Below, piece by piece: positions 27,818 to 37,361 of a stretch of 64,000 nt of DNA; position 1 is the first letter of the stretch; the number at the start of each line of letters is the position of its first letter. The position numbers and the translations under genes are program-made. Under the pieces are notes generated by a model. The model was not told the origin of the DNA. It did no database searches and saw only the letters and a program-made list of their open reading frames with translations. The stretch is from Mycobacterium sp. PSTR-4-N (lineage in GTDB: Bacteria > Actinomycetota > Actinomycetes > Mycobacteriales > Mycobacteriaceae). The stretch spans positions 183,786-247,785 of the forward strand of contig NZ_JAKRFN010000007.1 in the NCBI RefSeq assembly GCF_022348085.1, read 5' to 3'.

Positions 27818-28978
27818 ATGAGGGTGCGCCATATCGGCCTCAGCGACGGAACCGCGCCGATCACCGCTATCTTCGTCGTCGATACGAATATCGCTGTGGC
27901 CGACCCGAGTCTTTCCGGAGTCTCCTGGATGCGACTACGCCTGCTGGCCTCGCTCGGCCCGGTCTCGGTGGTCGTGCCCGAAGTCGTCGTGCTCGAGGTC
28001 GCGAGGCAGCGTCATCGCGACCTTAAACGGCATCTCTCCGAGGGAGCAAAGGCGTGGGGACAAGCAACGGGCTCCCTCGAGTCGGCGGGCGTGACGCTGC
28101 CGGCCGACCTACCCGACGTTCGCACACTTCGGGCGCACAAACTCCCCCCACCCGCCGAAATCGCCGACCGGCTGCGCAAACACCTCGACGATCTCGGCGC
28201 CACCGTTCACCCGATCCCCTCAAGCCTCGACCACAACACACTGGTCACGTGGTCACTGGAGGAACATCCGCCGTTCGACGCCACCGATAAGGGATACCGC
28301 GACGCACTCATCTGGGCCACCGTCCGAGAGGTCGCCGCGGCAGCTCCTCAGGCATGCTCCGTCGCCTTCCTGTCGAACGACAACGACTTCTGCGACGGGA
28401 GGTCCTCCATCCTCCACCCGCAGCTCGCCGCCAACCTGTCCGAGGTGACCGCGAACAGTGTCCTCATCGCCAGAACAGTTGGAGACGCCGTGCTGATCAC
28501 CGGCGTCGCCGGAATCGAAGACGAACTCGTCCGTCCCCCGTGGGATGCTCCTGACCTCAACGCTGATCTAGCAGCATCGATAAGATCCCTGTGCGACAAC
28601 CTGTTCGGAGTCGACCTACACGACGGATATCGATCCGTGCCCTTCGATGTCGAGCTGCCCCTACCCGTTGACGAACCCACCGTCGACGACATCGACCCGG
28701 ACCTCGATCGGCTCGATATCGTCATCCACGAGGTCTTCGATGGCGGGACGGTGATCGGCGACGTCAGCGTCCCAGCTGGCATGCGTGTCACGGCCTATGT
28801 GCTCAAGGCGGAACTCGCGGAAATCGATACCCCCTGGCGCGTAGACGATGGCGACTACAATGACCACACGGCGCTTGTAAGCGCAGATCTACCCGTCGTC
28901 CTCGAGTTCAGCTTCGCAGCGGACGCCGGCGCCGTACAGATCATCGAGCTCACTTCCGTTCAGGCCGAACCAGCATGA
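27818..28978 (+). CDS. PIN-domain protein (DUF4935-like), possible effector
   Basis: A 386-residue protein. The N-terminal half is a PIN nuclease fold: IFVVDTNIAVAD gives the first Asp, VVVPEVVVLEVARQ the following strand and helix, GYRDALIWATV and FLSNDNDFCD the other acidic residues. The C-terminal half (about 210-386) is unassigned and acidic (DEPTVDDIDPDLDRLDIV). Such stand-alone long PIN proteins occur in defence islands as RNases. No antitoxin-like gene adjoins it. ATG follows a GGGGGCGG stretch. Confidence 0.7.
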   Translation: MRVRHIGLSDGTAPITAIFVVDTNIAVADPSLSGVSWMRLRLLASLGPVSVVVPEVVVLEVARQRHRDLKRHLSEGAKAWGQATGSLESAGVTLPADLPDVRTLRAHKLPPPAEIADRLRKHLDDLGATVHPIPSSLDHNTLVTWSLEEHPPFDATDKGYRDALIWATVREVAAAAPQACSVAFLSNDNDFCDGRSSILHPQLAANLSEVTANSVLIARTVGDAVLITGVAGIEDELVRPPWDAPDLNADLAASIRSLCDNLFGVDLHDGYRSVPFDVELPLPVDEPTVDDIDPDLDRLDIVIHEVFDGGTVIGDVSVPAGMRVTAYVLKAELAEIDTPWRVDDGDYNDHTALVSADLPVVLEFSFAADAGAVQIIELTSVQAEPA

Positions 28979-29129
28979 TCGTCATGCAGTGTCACTGGAA
29001 GCCGGTCAGTCGATCACCGGAAAGGCGCGGTAACGGCCCAAATCCGTCGGTAACTACGGAAGCCTGAAGTGCATCGGCGGGTTCCGCGCGAACCTCCCGC
29101 CATTCCACAAACCGAGCTGTGACAATCGA

Positions 29130-30288
29130 GTGGTGCCCACGCGAGCCGCGAAGCGTCGAACGTCAACGATCAGGCGAAACGCCGATGGCACGGAATGGCA
29201 CTTCGGTTCGACCGTTCGCGGCACCACCGGTTATCTCGACCAGGTCGTAGCTCACCTAGACGATATCGAGCCGCACACCGCCTCCGAACTGCAGACCGTC
29301 ATGCGGTCCGCGGTTCGCGCCGGCAGCGTTGATCCCGAACTGCTTGTGAGTTCGGTTGAGCGCCAATACTTCGACGACGAAGACAGTCCCGTCGGGCCGA
29401 TCTCCTTCGGCGTCGCTGACAGCCAACTGACCCTTCGTTTCACATTCGACATGAACCGATGGATCGAGGACGGGGATCACACGGAGCAGTCGCGACTCGC
29501 AGGCGCACTCGAGCCGTTCTTGCGTCGGAACCGGATGTCGTTGCGGAGTTTCGAGCCTGACTACAACTACCAGGGTCCGCCGTGGCTATGGCGAGGCGAG
29601 ATCGCACTGAAGCCGAGAGGCAAGTCGCTGAGCTGGTTGTACGAGATCGGCTGTCAGGCAATTGCTTTGCTGAATGCATTCGAGTCCGGCCAACTCTCTC
29701 GCGAGAGTACAGGCGATCTGATCCGAGCAGGCCATGCTGAGCTGCTCCTCGGCCAGGCTGAGTCCCATTGGCTCGACGTCAAGAGTCAGCACTGACTACG
29801 CCACCGCAGCGGGCCAAATCACTCTCGCCCAGTCCGTCGGACGATTCGCGAACGCCGAGTACGGAGGGATTGTGGTGATCGGCATGGACACCAAACGAGT
29901 CCCCGGCGGAGAGATCATCAGGAAAATCTGCCCCGTGGCGATCGACGGACGAACCCTCCAGCGTTGTCAACGCGTCATCGAGCACCGCCTCTATCCCCCG
30001 CCCGACATGCTTCGAATCGAATCCGTACCGGTGCAAGACGGTGGACTCATGCTCATTGACGTACCGCCGCAACCCGAGGAACTGAAACCGTTCCTCGTCC
30101 ACGGCGCCGTAATCGACGGCCGCACGGAGACGACGTTCATCAGCGTTGTGCGTCGCCGCGGAGAGTCCTCGATTCCGATGACTCCCCAAATGATCCACTC
30201 CACGTTGGCGGCTGGCCGAGCACTTCTGCGTCGGGGCCAGCTTCCCCATGCTGACCCTTCAACCGGATCAAACAACCCTCCGGGCTGA
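29130..30288 (+). pseudogene. AlbA_2 (Schlafen-like) domain protein, one frameshift at about 29794
   Basis: The first 221 codons (GTG 29130 to TGA 29793-29795) end in ESHWLDVKSQH, which is the start of an AlbA_2 domain. One base later the domain continues in another frame: DYATAAGQITLAQSVGRFAN, EYGGIVVIGMDT and onward to 30288. Together they make about 385 residues. The AlbA_2 domain is associated with nucleic-acid binding and is common in defence islands. A one-base error, true decay or +1 frameshifting at CAC-TGA-C would each explain the break. Confidence 0.65.
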
Positions 30289-30612
30289 ACCAGCGCGCTA
30301 TGCGTCGCGAAACCGTCACGTGCAATCTAGTCGCTCGTTGACTCCCGTTCCTTCAGAGGTTGCCGCCGCTACTAGGCGCCGCCGGAGACGGTGGTAGTTT
30401 TCGCTCAGCGATCAGGCGATGTGCGCGCCTTGGTGTCGTCGATCGCCCAGCCAAGCTCGGGTGGCCCGCTTCGCCAAACTGCGCCGGCTCGGGTTCGTCC
30501 CCCTCGTGCCCCATGGGGGGCCGACCGGTGCGCCGGGGCCCGCTACGACTGACTCACTGCGACAACAGCGGGAGATGACCGTCTGCACGGCTAACACCCC
30601 TAGGATGAATCC
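30289..30612. other. Intergenic upstream of the ATPase-protease pair
   Basis: About 320 bp of GC-rich sequence with no supported gene; it should hold the promoter of the ietAS-like pair. Confidence 0.35.
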
Positions 30613-31587
30613 GTGGCCGGACGACAGCTCAAAGAGATCTTTCGGGCGTTCCACACGCGCGATGAGCTGGCTTTTCGTCGCGCAGCTGCAGAAATTATCG
30701 AGGAAGAGCAGGCAAAGCACCATAATGCGTTAGCTCGCGACCTCCAGAAGCTGCTGATAGCGGGTAGCGGCTCCGTCGATACTGGGCCGACAGTTCTTGT
30801 TCCTCCTCCACCGAAGGACCGGGAAGGTGAATGGGACCTCGGTGAGGTGCGAGAACCTGAACGTCTGTTGGAAGACCTCGTCCTACGTCAGAGCGTATCG
30901 GCGGTCCTCGAGAGTGTGATCGAGGAGGTCCGTCAGTGGTCGTTGCTGGACGCTGCTGGTCTCCCGCGGCGGCAACGTCTCTTGCTGCAAGGGCCACCCG
31001 GTTGCGGCAAGACGACTGCGGCCGAGGCCGTCGCAGCCGAGCTGGGGCGACCCTTGGTGATCGTGAGGCTGGACGCGGTCGTCTCCTCCTACCTCGGGGA
31101 GACGGCAAGCAACCTCCGTCGCATCCTGGAATATGCCGATCAGGCTCCCTTCGTCGTGCTGTTCGACGAGTTCGATGCGCTGGGCCGATCACGCGACGAC
31201 AGCTCCGAGCACGGCGAAATGAAGCGTGTCGTTACCGCCTTCCTCCAGATGACGGAACGCTACCGCGGGCCAAGCCTCTTGTTGGCGGCAACGAACCACC
31301 CGACCCTGCTGGACGAGGCGCTGTGGCGCCGGTTCGACGAAGTCGTGACGTTCGACCTCCCCACCGTGCACCAAATTCGGCAGCTCATACGACTCCGGTT
31401 CAAGAGCGTGACCCATTCCGGTCTCGAGGTCGACAGCTACGCCAGCGCCCTCAAGGGGCTGCCACACGCCGCAGCCGAAAAGCTCGTCGTTGATGCACGC
31501 CGCACCGCTCTGCTGCGTCGTGCAGAGTCCGTGAACGACAGCGACGTCCGAAAGGCACTGTCGAGTATTACGTCTCGGCCGTGGTGA
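30613..31587 (+). CDS. ietA: AAA+ ATPase, IetA-like defence component
   Basis: The 324-residue product has a helical N-terminus (about 1-95) and an AAA+ module: Walker A GPPGCGKTTAAEA near residue 127, Walker B VVLFDEFDAL near 182, sensor 1 LAATNHP, and arginine-finger/box VII region EALWRRFDEVVTF. The stop is followed at once by the subtilase gene. An AAA ATPase next to a subtilisin-like protease is the IetAS arrangement, first described from an Agrobacterium Ti plasmid and later reported as an anti-phage system. The ATPase is thought to sense or present a target to the protease (inference). Confidence 0.8.
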   Translation: MAGRQLKEIFRAFHTRDELAFRRAAAEIIEEEQAKHHNALARDLQKLLIAGSGSVDTGPTVLVPPPPKDREGEWDLGEVREPERLLEDLVLRQSVSAVLESVIEEVRQWSLLDAAGLPRRQRLLLQGPPGCGKTTAAEAVAAELGRPLVIVRLDAVVSSYLGETASNLRRILEYADQAPFVVLFDEFDALGRSRDDSSEHGEMKRVVTAFLQMTERYRGPSLLLAATNHPTLLDEALWRRFDEVVTFDLPTVHQIRQLIRLRFKSVTHSGLEVDSYASALKGLPHAAAEKLVVDARRTALLRRAESVNDSDVRKALSSITSRPW

Positions 31588-33930
31588 GTGATGCCCGAAC
31601 ACCTACTACTTCCGAACCCGCGGCCTGTCCGCTCTCGGCGTGCCAGTGGAGCCGGCGGGGGCACGCCGCAGCGGCAACGTGGTGAACACGGTCGGCATCT
31701 CCGCCGGCAACTCGATGTCTCCCGCGCGCCACGCCAGCTCAACGCCGGGGTCGACCCCGACATGGTGTTCAAGATCATCGCGGGGTCGCGGCCGGAGGAC
31801 TCGTCGTTCGAAGGTCGAGGACTACAGATTCTCGGTGAGACTGTCGACTACACGTACTTCGTGCTGTCCAGCGATCGCGGCGCGTCGCTGGAGAATGCGA
31901 TACAGCGATACGTGCGCACGGGTGAACTCCGCAGTTTCTTCAATCAGATCGACGACATCGAGCCCTACGGTCCGCAAGATCGCAGCGGCCCAGGTATCGG
32001 CGAGATCGAAGCGGACTTCAGCGGCACGACGGTCGTCGACGTCATCATCTGGCCCTCGGGTGCCTACAGCGAAGCCGTCAGACGAGCGGCTGTCGTCGAA
32101 TCGGTCATCACGCAGAACGGTGGCCAGGTATTGCTTCGTTCCGTCTCGGCGCGGCGCAGTTATTTGCGGGCCGATGTGACCGCTGCCGGGTTGTCCGATC
32201 TGCTCAACACCAGCGTCGTTGAGGTGGTTCGCACACCGCCCGTACCGTTTCTCGACTTCCGCGACTGGCGCAACATCGACATCTCGTCTGTTACGCGAAG
32301 TCGACGGGTGAGCGAAGTGGTCGGCGTCCTCGACGATTCCCCGGCATCGTCGCACCCGTTACTGGCCGGACTCATCGCATCCGATGAATCGCTGTCACCC
32401 CCCGGCTACCAATGGCAACGCCGTGGTACCCACGGCACCGAGGTGGTGGGTCGCCTCCTCTACCCCTCGCTGCACGAAGAGTTGCGTGACGGCTTGCCGC
32501 TGACCGCGGTGGGCAGTGTTCGGATCGTGCGAATCCTCGAACCCGACCCCTCTCGCCCCGACGGTCCGCCGCGTTTCGCCACCTATGCCGCGCCCCACGA
32601 CCTCGTCGAAGCTGCGGTTCGCCACCTCCACGGTGAGCACGGTGTCCGGATCTTCAATCTCTCGATCGGTTACTCGGAGCCGTTCAACGACCTACATCTC
32701 GGACCGCTCACCGAGATCATCGACGATCTTGTACGGGAGCTCGACATCGTGATCGTCGTGCCGACTGGCAACGCCGCGGCCGACTTGACCGCTCGCACTG
32801 CGAGTGGTCACCACATCATCGACGACAAGCCGGAGTTCTTCTTCTCGCCCGAACACCGCCTATCGGAGCCCGGCCCAGCTGCTCTCGCGATCACTGTTGG
32901 GGCACTGGCCCTTAGTGGAGCGCCCGCCGAAATTCCCGGGCGCTTCGGATGGCGAGCCGCCGCCGATGCACGGGAAGCGGCACCCTTCAGTCGCAGCGGA
33001 CCAGGGCTCGGAACGAACACGCGCCGCGCAAACAAGCCCGACGTCACCCACTTCGGTGGGAACGTGGTCATCAACGATGTGGGCAACACCGTGCCCAACG
33101 ACCCCGGCGCGTCCCTGGTCAGCACATCGACACGCGGCACCGAAGGTCAACTTTTCGCCGCCGTAAACGGCACGAGCTACGCCGCACCCGCTGTCGCACG
33201 CGTCGCAGCCGACATCGCCTACGCCTACCCCGACGCCTCGGCGAATCTGATTCGCGCCCTGGTTGCGACAGGCGCGTCACAAACCCAGCCGGCGACGAGC
33301 ATTCCCGAACCGCACCGTAGAAACCGCGTCTACGGGCACGGTCTCCCCCAGGCAGACAGAGCGACATCAAGCGACGGCCACCGCGTCACGATGACCTACG
33401 ACGGTTCCATGCCTGTCGACACAGTACAGATCCACCCGCTGCCCGTCCCCGAGCAGTTCCGACGCGGTAGCCGGCGTGACCGCGTCATCAGCGTCGCTCT
33501 CGCGTTCGACCCGCCCGTACGGCGCCAACGCCGGGAATACCTCGCCGGCACAATGAAATACGAGATATATAGGGACATAAGCGCAGAGGACTTGGCCGAC
33601 ATCTTGCAGCGGCAAGACCCCGACGATCGCGCCGAACTCATCACCGACCGTCGCAAGCTTGATCTGCAGCCCGGCGTTAATACCTTCACCCATGGCACGC
33701 TGCAACTCCGTACCTGGACCGGACGGAACTCCTTCGCAAACGACGACGAGACATTCCTCATCGCGGTCACCCACAAAGCTCAGACCTGGGCCCGCAACGA
33801 TCCGGCCTACGACAGTCAGGCGTACGCGTTGGCCGCAACGTTAGAGGATCGCGAACTGGAAACGGCCAATCTCCACGAGACCCTGCGACAACGACTGAGC
33901 ATCCCCAACCGCGTGCGGCTGCGCACCTAA
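31588..33930 (+). CDS. ietS: Subtilisin-like (S8) serine protease, IetS-like
   Basis: A 780-residue protein without a signal peptide, so cytoplasmic. The S8 triad is visible: Asp in VGVLDDSP (about 248), His in RGTHGTEVVG (about 282) and Ser in NGTSYAAPAVARVA (about 530), with oxyanion Asn in VPTGNAA. About 230 N-terminal and 220 C-terminal residues flank the protease and are unassigned. The coding region starts directly after the ATPase stop (GTG 31588 or ATG 31591), so the two are co-translated. The length and partner match IetS. Confidence 0.85.
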   Translation: MMPEHLLLPNPRPVRSRRASGAGGGTPQRQRGEHGRHLRRQLDVSRAPRQLNAGVDPDMVFKIIAGSRPEDSSFEGRGLQILGETVDYTYFVLSSDRGASLENAIQRYVRTGELRSFFNQIDDIEPYGPQDRSGPGIGEIEADFSGTTVVDVIIWPSGAYSEAVRRAAVVESVITQNGGQVLLRSVSARRSYLRADVTAAGLSDLLNTSVVEVVRTPPVPFLDFRDWRNIDISSVTRSRRVSEVVGVLDDSPASSHPLLAGLIASDESLSPPGYQWQRRGTHGTEVVGRLLYPSLHEELRDGLPLTAVGSVRIVRILEPDPSRPDGPPRFATYAAPHDLVEAAVRHLHGEHGVRIFNLSIGYSEPFNDLHLGPLTEIIDDLVRELDIVIVVPTGNAAADLTARTASGHHIIDDKPEFFFSPEHRLSEPGPAALAITVGALALSGAPAEIPGRFGWRAAADAREAAPFSRSGPGLGTNTRRANKPDVTHFGGNVVINDVGNTVPNDPGASLVSTSTRGTEGQLFAAVNGTSYAAPAVARVAADIAYAYPDASANLIRALVATGASQTQPATSIPEPHRRNRVYGHGLPQADRATSSDGHRVTMTYDGSMPVDTVQIHPLPVPEQFRRGSRRDRVISVALAFDPPVRRQRREYLAGTMKYEIYRDISAEDLADILQRQDPDDRAELITDRRKLDLQPGVNTFTHGTLQLRTWTGRNSFANDDETFLIAVTHKAQTWARNDPAYDSQAYALAATLEDRELETANLHETLRQRLSIPNRVRLRT

Positions 33931-34386
33931 ACAAGCCAGCCGACACCTACAGTTAGCGGGCTTGCCTAACCGGGTGCTCCCGTGACACCGCGCCCTCGGG
34001 ACATGCCGCGCGCGAAGACCTGGGACCGCGGCACCGTCATCGACAGATTCGCTGCCGGCAGGAGACCCCAGGGGAAGGACGACAGCGCGCGCCCTTCTTC
34101 TCGGGTGAGTCCGCGTAGACGCACCGACAAGGCATCGTCGGTGCGCGGCGTGTCGCATTACGCTCGTCGGTATGGCGCGGGCTCCATCTCGGGCGCCCGC
34201 CCGGAGCCAATCCCATCGTGGATCTCGCGCGCAGCCTGGAGTGCGATCCCGAGGACGTCACCGACATCCTCTGCCGGCGCGGCGACGACGCCCTGCTTGA
34301 CATCGTGCAAACCGTCAGCTTGGCGCGTGGCTCAGTGCACAACCCCGGGCATACCGTGTATTCATGCAGAGCCGAGGGCCATCGCG
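33931..34386 (+). other. Gene fragment and spacer
   Basis: At 34180-34350 a frame with strong codon bias reads ANPIVDLARSLECDPEDVTD and DALLDIVQTVSLARG, with no credible start or end; it runs into the next gene in a different frame. It is probably the remnant of a larger gene. The preceding 250 bp show nothing. Confidence 0.4.
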
Positions 34387-34704
34387 ATGACCACCCCGAC
34401 GACGAACCGTCCTTACGTCTTCGAGCTCGCGGCGCTCGCGCTCGACCCCGAGGTGGGCCAGGACAACGCTCGCAAGACCGCTCGCGAAAACGGTATCGAC
34501 GACGCGGTGTTCGACCGTGCGATCGGCGTTCTCCACCGGATCAACGACGGCGGAGAAGACATCGACGACTTCGTCCTGCGCGAATACATACTCGACGGCT
34601 GGCTCCAGGGGTACCTCCCGCTCGGCGCGCACGCGAGCAACGCGATGCTGACCACCTGGCGGTTGGCGCAACTGGCCCAAGACCACTACCAGAAGCTCCA
34701 ATGA
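34387..34704 (+). CDS. Hypothetical all-helical protein
   Basis: A 105-residue, Asp/Ala-rich product with no signal or membrane segment (FELAALALDPEVGQDNARKT, then FVLREYILDGWLQGYLPL). No family is recognised. The stop overlaps the start of the thermonuclease gene (ATGA), so the two are coupled; it could be an accessory to it. Confidence 0.55.
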   Translation: MTTPTTNRPYVFELAALALDPEVGQDNARKTARENGIDDAVFDRAIGVLHRINDGGEDIDDFVLREYILDGWLQGYLPLGAHASNAMLTTWRLAQLAQDHYQKLQ

Positions 34705-35261
34705 GGACCTCAGCCGCTGGGCAGGTGACCGCCATCCTTGCTGCGGCCGGGCTGACGGTCACCGCCTGCTCGGCCTCCCTCGGTCCGATTGCGGTAAGCC
34801 GTGCCGACGACCCTGCCCTGACTGCCACCGTTCTGCGGGTAGTCGACGGCGATACGGTCGACGTGGTCGACGATTCCCGAGGGCGATTGCGTATCAGGCT
34901 AATTGGAGTCGACAGCCCCGAGGTGCACAAGCCCGGCTACGGTATCGGCTGTTGGGGTCCCGAGGCAAGCGAGTTCGCCCGTTCCGCACTCACCGGCCAG
35001 CGCGTCGCGATCGTCACCGATCCCAGCCAGGACACCCACGACCGCTACGGACGGACGCTGGCTTACGTGGAAAGGGCGGGAGGCTGGGACTTCTCGGTCG
35101 AGGCGGCCCGAGCGGGTGCGGCAAAGTCTTACGTATACGGCCGGCGCCCAGCCACTCTGACACCGCAGATCCAGGCCGCGGAGGCCGAAGCGCAACGAAC
35201 GCAGCGCGGCCTCTGGGGACCTCCCTGCTACGGCCACACCGATTCAACGCCCGTGAAGTAG
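34701..35261 (+). CDS. Thermonuclease (SNase-like) lipoprotein
   Basis: A 186-residue protein with a signal segment ending in a lipobox-like TVTACSAS and an OB-fold nuclease domain: VLRVVDGDTVDVV, then RLRIRLIGVDSPEVHKPG with the catalytic Arg, Asp and Glu, and the second Arg in DRYGRTLAYVE. It ends AQRTQRGLWGPPC. The family cleaves DNA and RNA with Ca2+. It is likely exported and anchored outside. Start ATG overlaps the preceding stop. Confidence 0.85.
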   Translation: MRTSAAGQVTAILAAAGLTVTACSASLGPIAVSRADDPALTATVLRVVDGDTVDVVDDSRGRLRIRLIGVDSPEVHKPGYGIGCWGPEASEFARSALTGQRVAIVTDPSQDTHDRYGRTLAYVERAGGWDFSVEAARAGAAKSYVYGRRPATLTPQIQAAEAEAQRTQRGLWGPPCYGHTDSTPVK

Positions 35262-35637
35262 TTTCGACGACGCCGACGGGACCGCCGAACTGGGCAGGCG
35301 GTCACTGCCCGCACGCGGCGCACCACAGCAGCGCCCCACCTAGGTGGACACGCCTCCGGCGTGGCTGATAACGCCGTTGTTTTGCCTTCTGGCCCACTCA
35401 TTTTGTGGCCGCGGCTTGGCCGCGGAAGGCCGTCGGCTCTCCCCCGCTGCGCTCCTCCGGGCCCTGCGGGCTCGCAGAACTTTTCCCACCCGTGTTCGCT
35501 GCGCTCACGGGAAAACTTCTGCGCCCGAGACCTTCCCGCTCACCTGCACCACTGGCCACCAATTCGTTTTCGCCAGACGGCAAAAGAACGGGCGGCCCGA
35601 CCCGGGGTGCCCGCGTTGACGAGGAAGGTCACCACAC
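35262..35637 (+). promoter_or_regulatory. Leader of the parB-like gene with structured element C
   Basis: About 375 bp without a gene, rich in short inverted repeats. The clearest is TTTT(35481)-CCCGTG(35489-35494) with CACGGG(35506-35511)-AAAA(35512-35515), a two-tier stem like that of the type-B leaders at 53-55 kb. A purine-rich ribosome site (GAGGAAGG) precedes ATG 35638. It probably contains the promoter. Confidence 0.5.
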
Positions 35638-36181
35638 ATGTCCATCACCACCGACACCACCGAGCAGGTCGCCCCGTCCGTCGTATACCTCGACCCGCAC
35701 ACGCTGGAGCTCGAAGACAACGTGCGCGACTTCGTCTATCTGGACAAGGAGTTCATCGACAGTCTGCGCGAGCTTGGCGTCATCGTGCCGATCCTGGCGG
35801 TACGCGACGCCACCGGCCGCATCTGCGTTCGCGAGGGGCAATGCCGCACCCTCGGTGCCCGCGAGGTCGGCTTGGAGAGGGTGCCGGTGTACGTGATGCC
35901 CACCGGAACGTCCGATGACGATGCCGCAACCGTCGAGCGGATCGTTCAGCAGATGGTCGCCAACGACCGGCGCGCGGCGTTGAGCAACTCCCAACGTGCC
36001 CGCGGCATCCAGCAGATGCTCGACACCGGCATGTCTGCGACCAAGGTTGCCAAGAAGCTCTCAATGCGCCGCGACGAGGTCGCAGCCGCCGGGGCGGTGT
36101 CGAAATCGACGGCGGCGCTGGAAGCCGTCGACGGCGGTCAGCTCGACTTCACCCAGGCGCAAGCGCTCGCTGAGTTCATTG
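35638..36181 (+). pseudogene. ParB-like protein, 5' part (interrupted by transposon)
   Basis: The N-terminal 180 residues: ParB/Spo0J nuclease-type domain with VVYLDPHTLELEDNVRD, FIDSLRELGVIVPILAVRD, REGQCRTLGAREVGLERVPV, followed by a helical DNA-binding region (LSNSQRARGIQQML, then MSATKVAKKLSMRRDEV). Family homology stops at LDFTQAQALAEF, where the transposon begins; the rest is at 46313-47407. Joined, the reading frame continues F-I-E-G-D without loss. The family acts in plasmid partition or regulation. Read-through into the transposon would add about 18 foreign residues. Confidence 0.8.
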
Positions 36182-36192
36182 TTATATGGACA
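36182..36192 (+). repeat. Left terminal inverted repeat of the transposon
   Basis: TTATATGGACA; its inverse with one mismatch (TGTCCACATAA) is at the other end. It lies directly at the break in the parB-like gene. Confidence 0.65.
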
Positions 36193-36206
36193 CGCGTCGG
36201 GGTCTC

Positions 36207-37361
36207 ATGTCGTACCTCAATGATGAAGTGAAGTCCGTGAGGGTTCTTGTTGACCGAACCGATGGATTCGTTCGTTCTGTTCTTCTCGTCGGCAGTGACG
36301 GAACACCGGTAGACGTTGTGTGTCGCTTTCTGGACTATCTATTGGAGACGGGAGGTAGTCCGAATACCGCTTCTGCCTACGCTCACGATCTAAAGTATTT
36401 GTTCGAGTTCTGCGAAGAGCGCGATCTTGACTGGACCGAGTTCGGTCCCGCGGTCGCTTTTGATCTGCTCGGTTGGTTGCGGCGTCGACCGTGTCGCCGA
36501 GGTGTGCAGCAATCGGCCCCGTCGACTGCTGAACCACGCGGACGCGTTCTGGCGCCGGCCTCTATTGCTCGAGCGTTGGCGGCTGTGTCTAGCTTCTACG
36601 GATGGGCCATTGCTACAGAGCGATTCGCGGATGAGAATCCTCTGCACCGTCGGCGGGATCTTGCACTGGCTCGGGTTTCGAGTCGTCATCAGTCCTTCAT
36701 GGGCCGAGCGAGTCGTCAGCTGCCGACTCGGCGTGAGGTGCGGGTTCGTGTGCCTTCACGGTTGCCGCGGCCCATGGGTGGTGACGAAGTCCGCGCGTTG
36801 TTGGACAGTATGTCGAACTTGCGGGATCTAGCGATGGTGCTGCTCATGCTGGACGGAGGGTTGCGACCTGGTGAGGTGCTCGGCCTTCACGTCGAAGACA
36901 TCGCTTACGGGCGTCGACGCGTCACCATTCGCAAACGCGATGATCACCCTCGGGGGGCCCGGCAGAAGTCTCACCGAGAGCGCGTTGTTGACCTTCTCGA
37001 TCCGCGTACGCTCGATGTGGTCAATCGCTACGTGCTGCACGAACGCCCGCTAGAGGCGGACACGCCGTTCATTTTCCTGGTTGGTGGGAGGGGCAAGCGT
37101 CGTACCCATCCTTTGTCGTATGCCGCCTTGGTAAGGATGTTTTCGCGGCGGCTGGACAGGCTGGGCATTCGGACGCCCGACACGACACCCCATGCGTTGC
37201 GTCACACGCACGCAACGGCGATGTGGGAGGCAGGCATGCGCGAGTTGTCTCTTCAACAGCGGCTCGGGCACGCAAGCCCCGAATCGACGCGTATTTATAC
37301 GCGGGTTTCGGACGCCCAGGTGCGGTCGGAATATGTCGCGGCACTCGGGCATGTGAAATGA
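36207..37361 (+). CDS. tnpA: Tyrosine recombinase TnpA (Tn554 type)
   Basis: About 384 residues from ATG 36207; an ATG at 36186 lies inside the terminal repeat and is less likely. A SAM-like N-terminal domain (SPNTASAYAHDLKYLFEFCE) is followed by the catalytic domain with Arg in GGLRPGEVLGLHVEDI, HALRHTHATAMWEAG, LGHASPESTRIYTRV. It works with TnpB in conservative site-specific transposition. Its stop overlaps the tnpB start (ATGA). Codon use here is less GC-biased than in the flanking genes, consistent with a foreign origin. Confidence 0.85.
   Translation: MSYLNDEVKSVRVLVDRTDGFVRSVLLVGSDGTPVDVVCRFLDYLLETGGSPNTASAYAHDLKYLFEFCEERDLDWTEFGPAVAFDLLGWLRRRPCRRGVQQSAPSTAEPRGRVLAPASIARALAAVSSFYGWAIATERFADENPLHRRRDLALARVSSRHQSFMGRASRQLPTRREVRVRVPSRLPRPMGGDEVRALLDSMSNLRDLAMVLLMLDGGLRPGEVLGLHVEDIAYGRRRVTIRKRDDHPRGARQKSHRERVVDLLDPRTLDVVNRYVLHERPLEADTPFIFLVGGRGKRRTHPLSYAALVRMFSRRLDRLGIRTPDTTPHALRHTHATAMWEAGMRELSLQQRLGHASPESTRIYTRVSDAQVRSEYVAALGHVK

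Noticed and set aside
31822..32355. Minus-strand frame inside the subtilase gene
   Set aside because: Antisense to the conserved protease sequence; no motif.
36186..36206. Upstream ATG of tnpA
   Set aside because: It lies inside the terminal inverted repeat and lacks a ribosome site; ATG 36207 is more likely.
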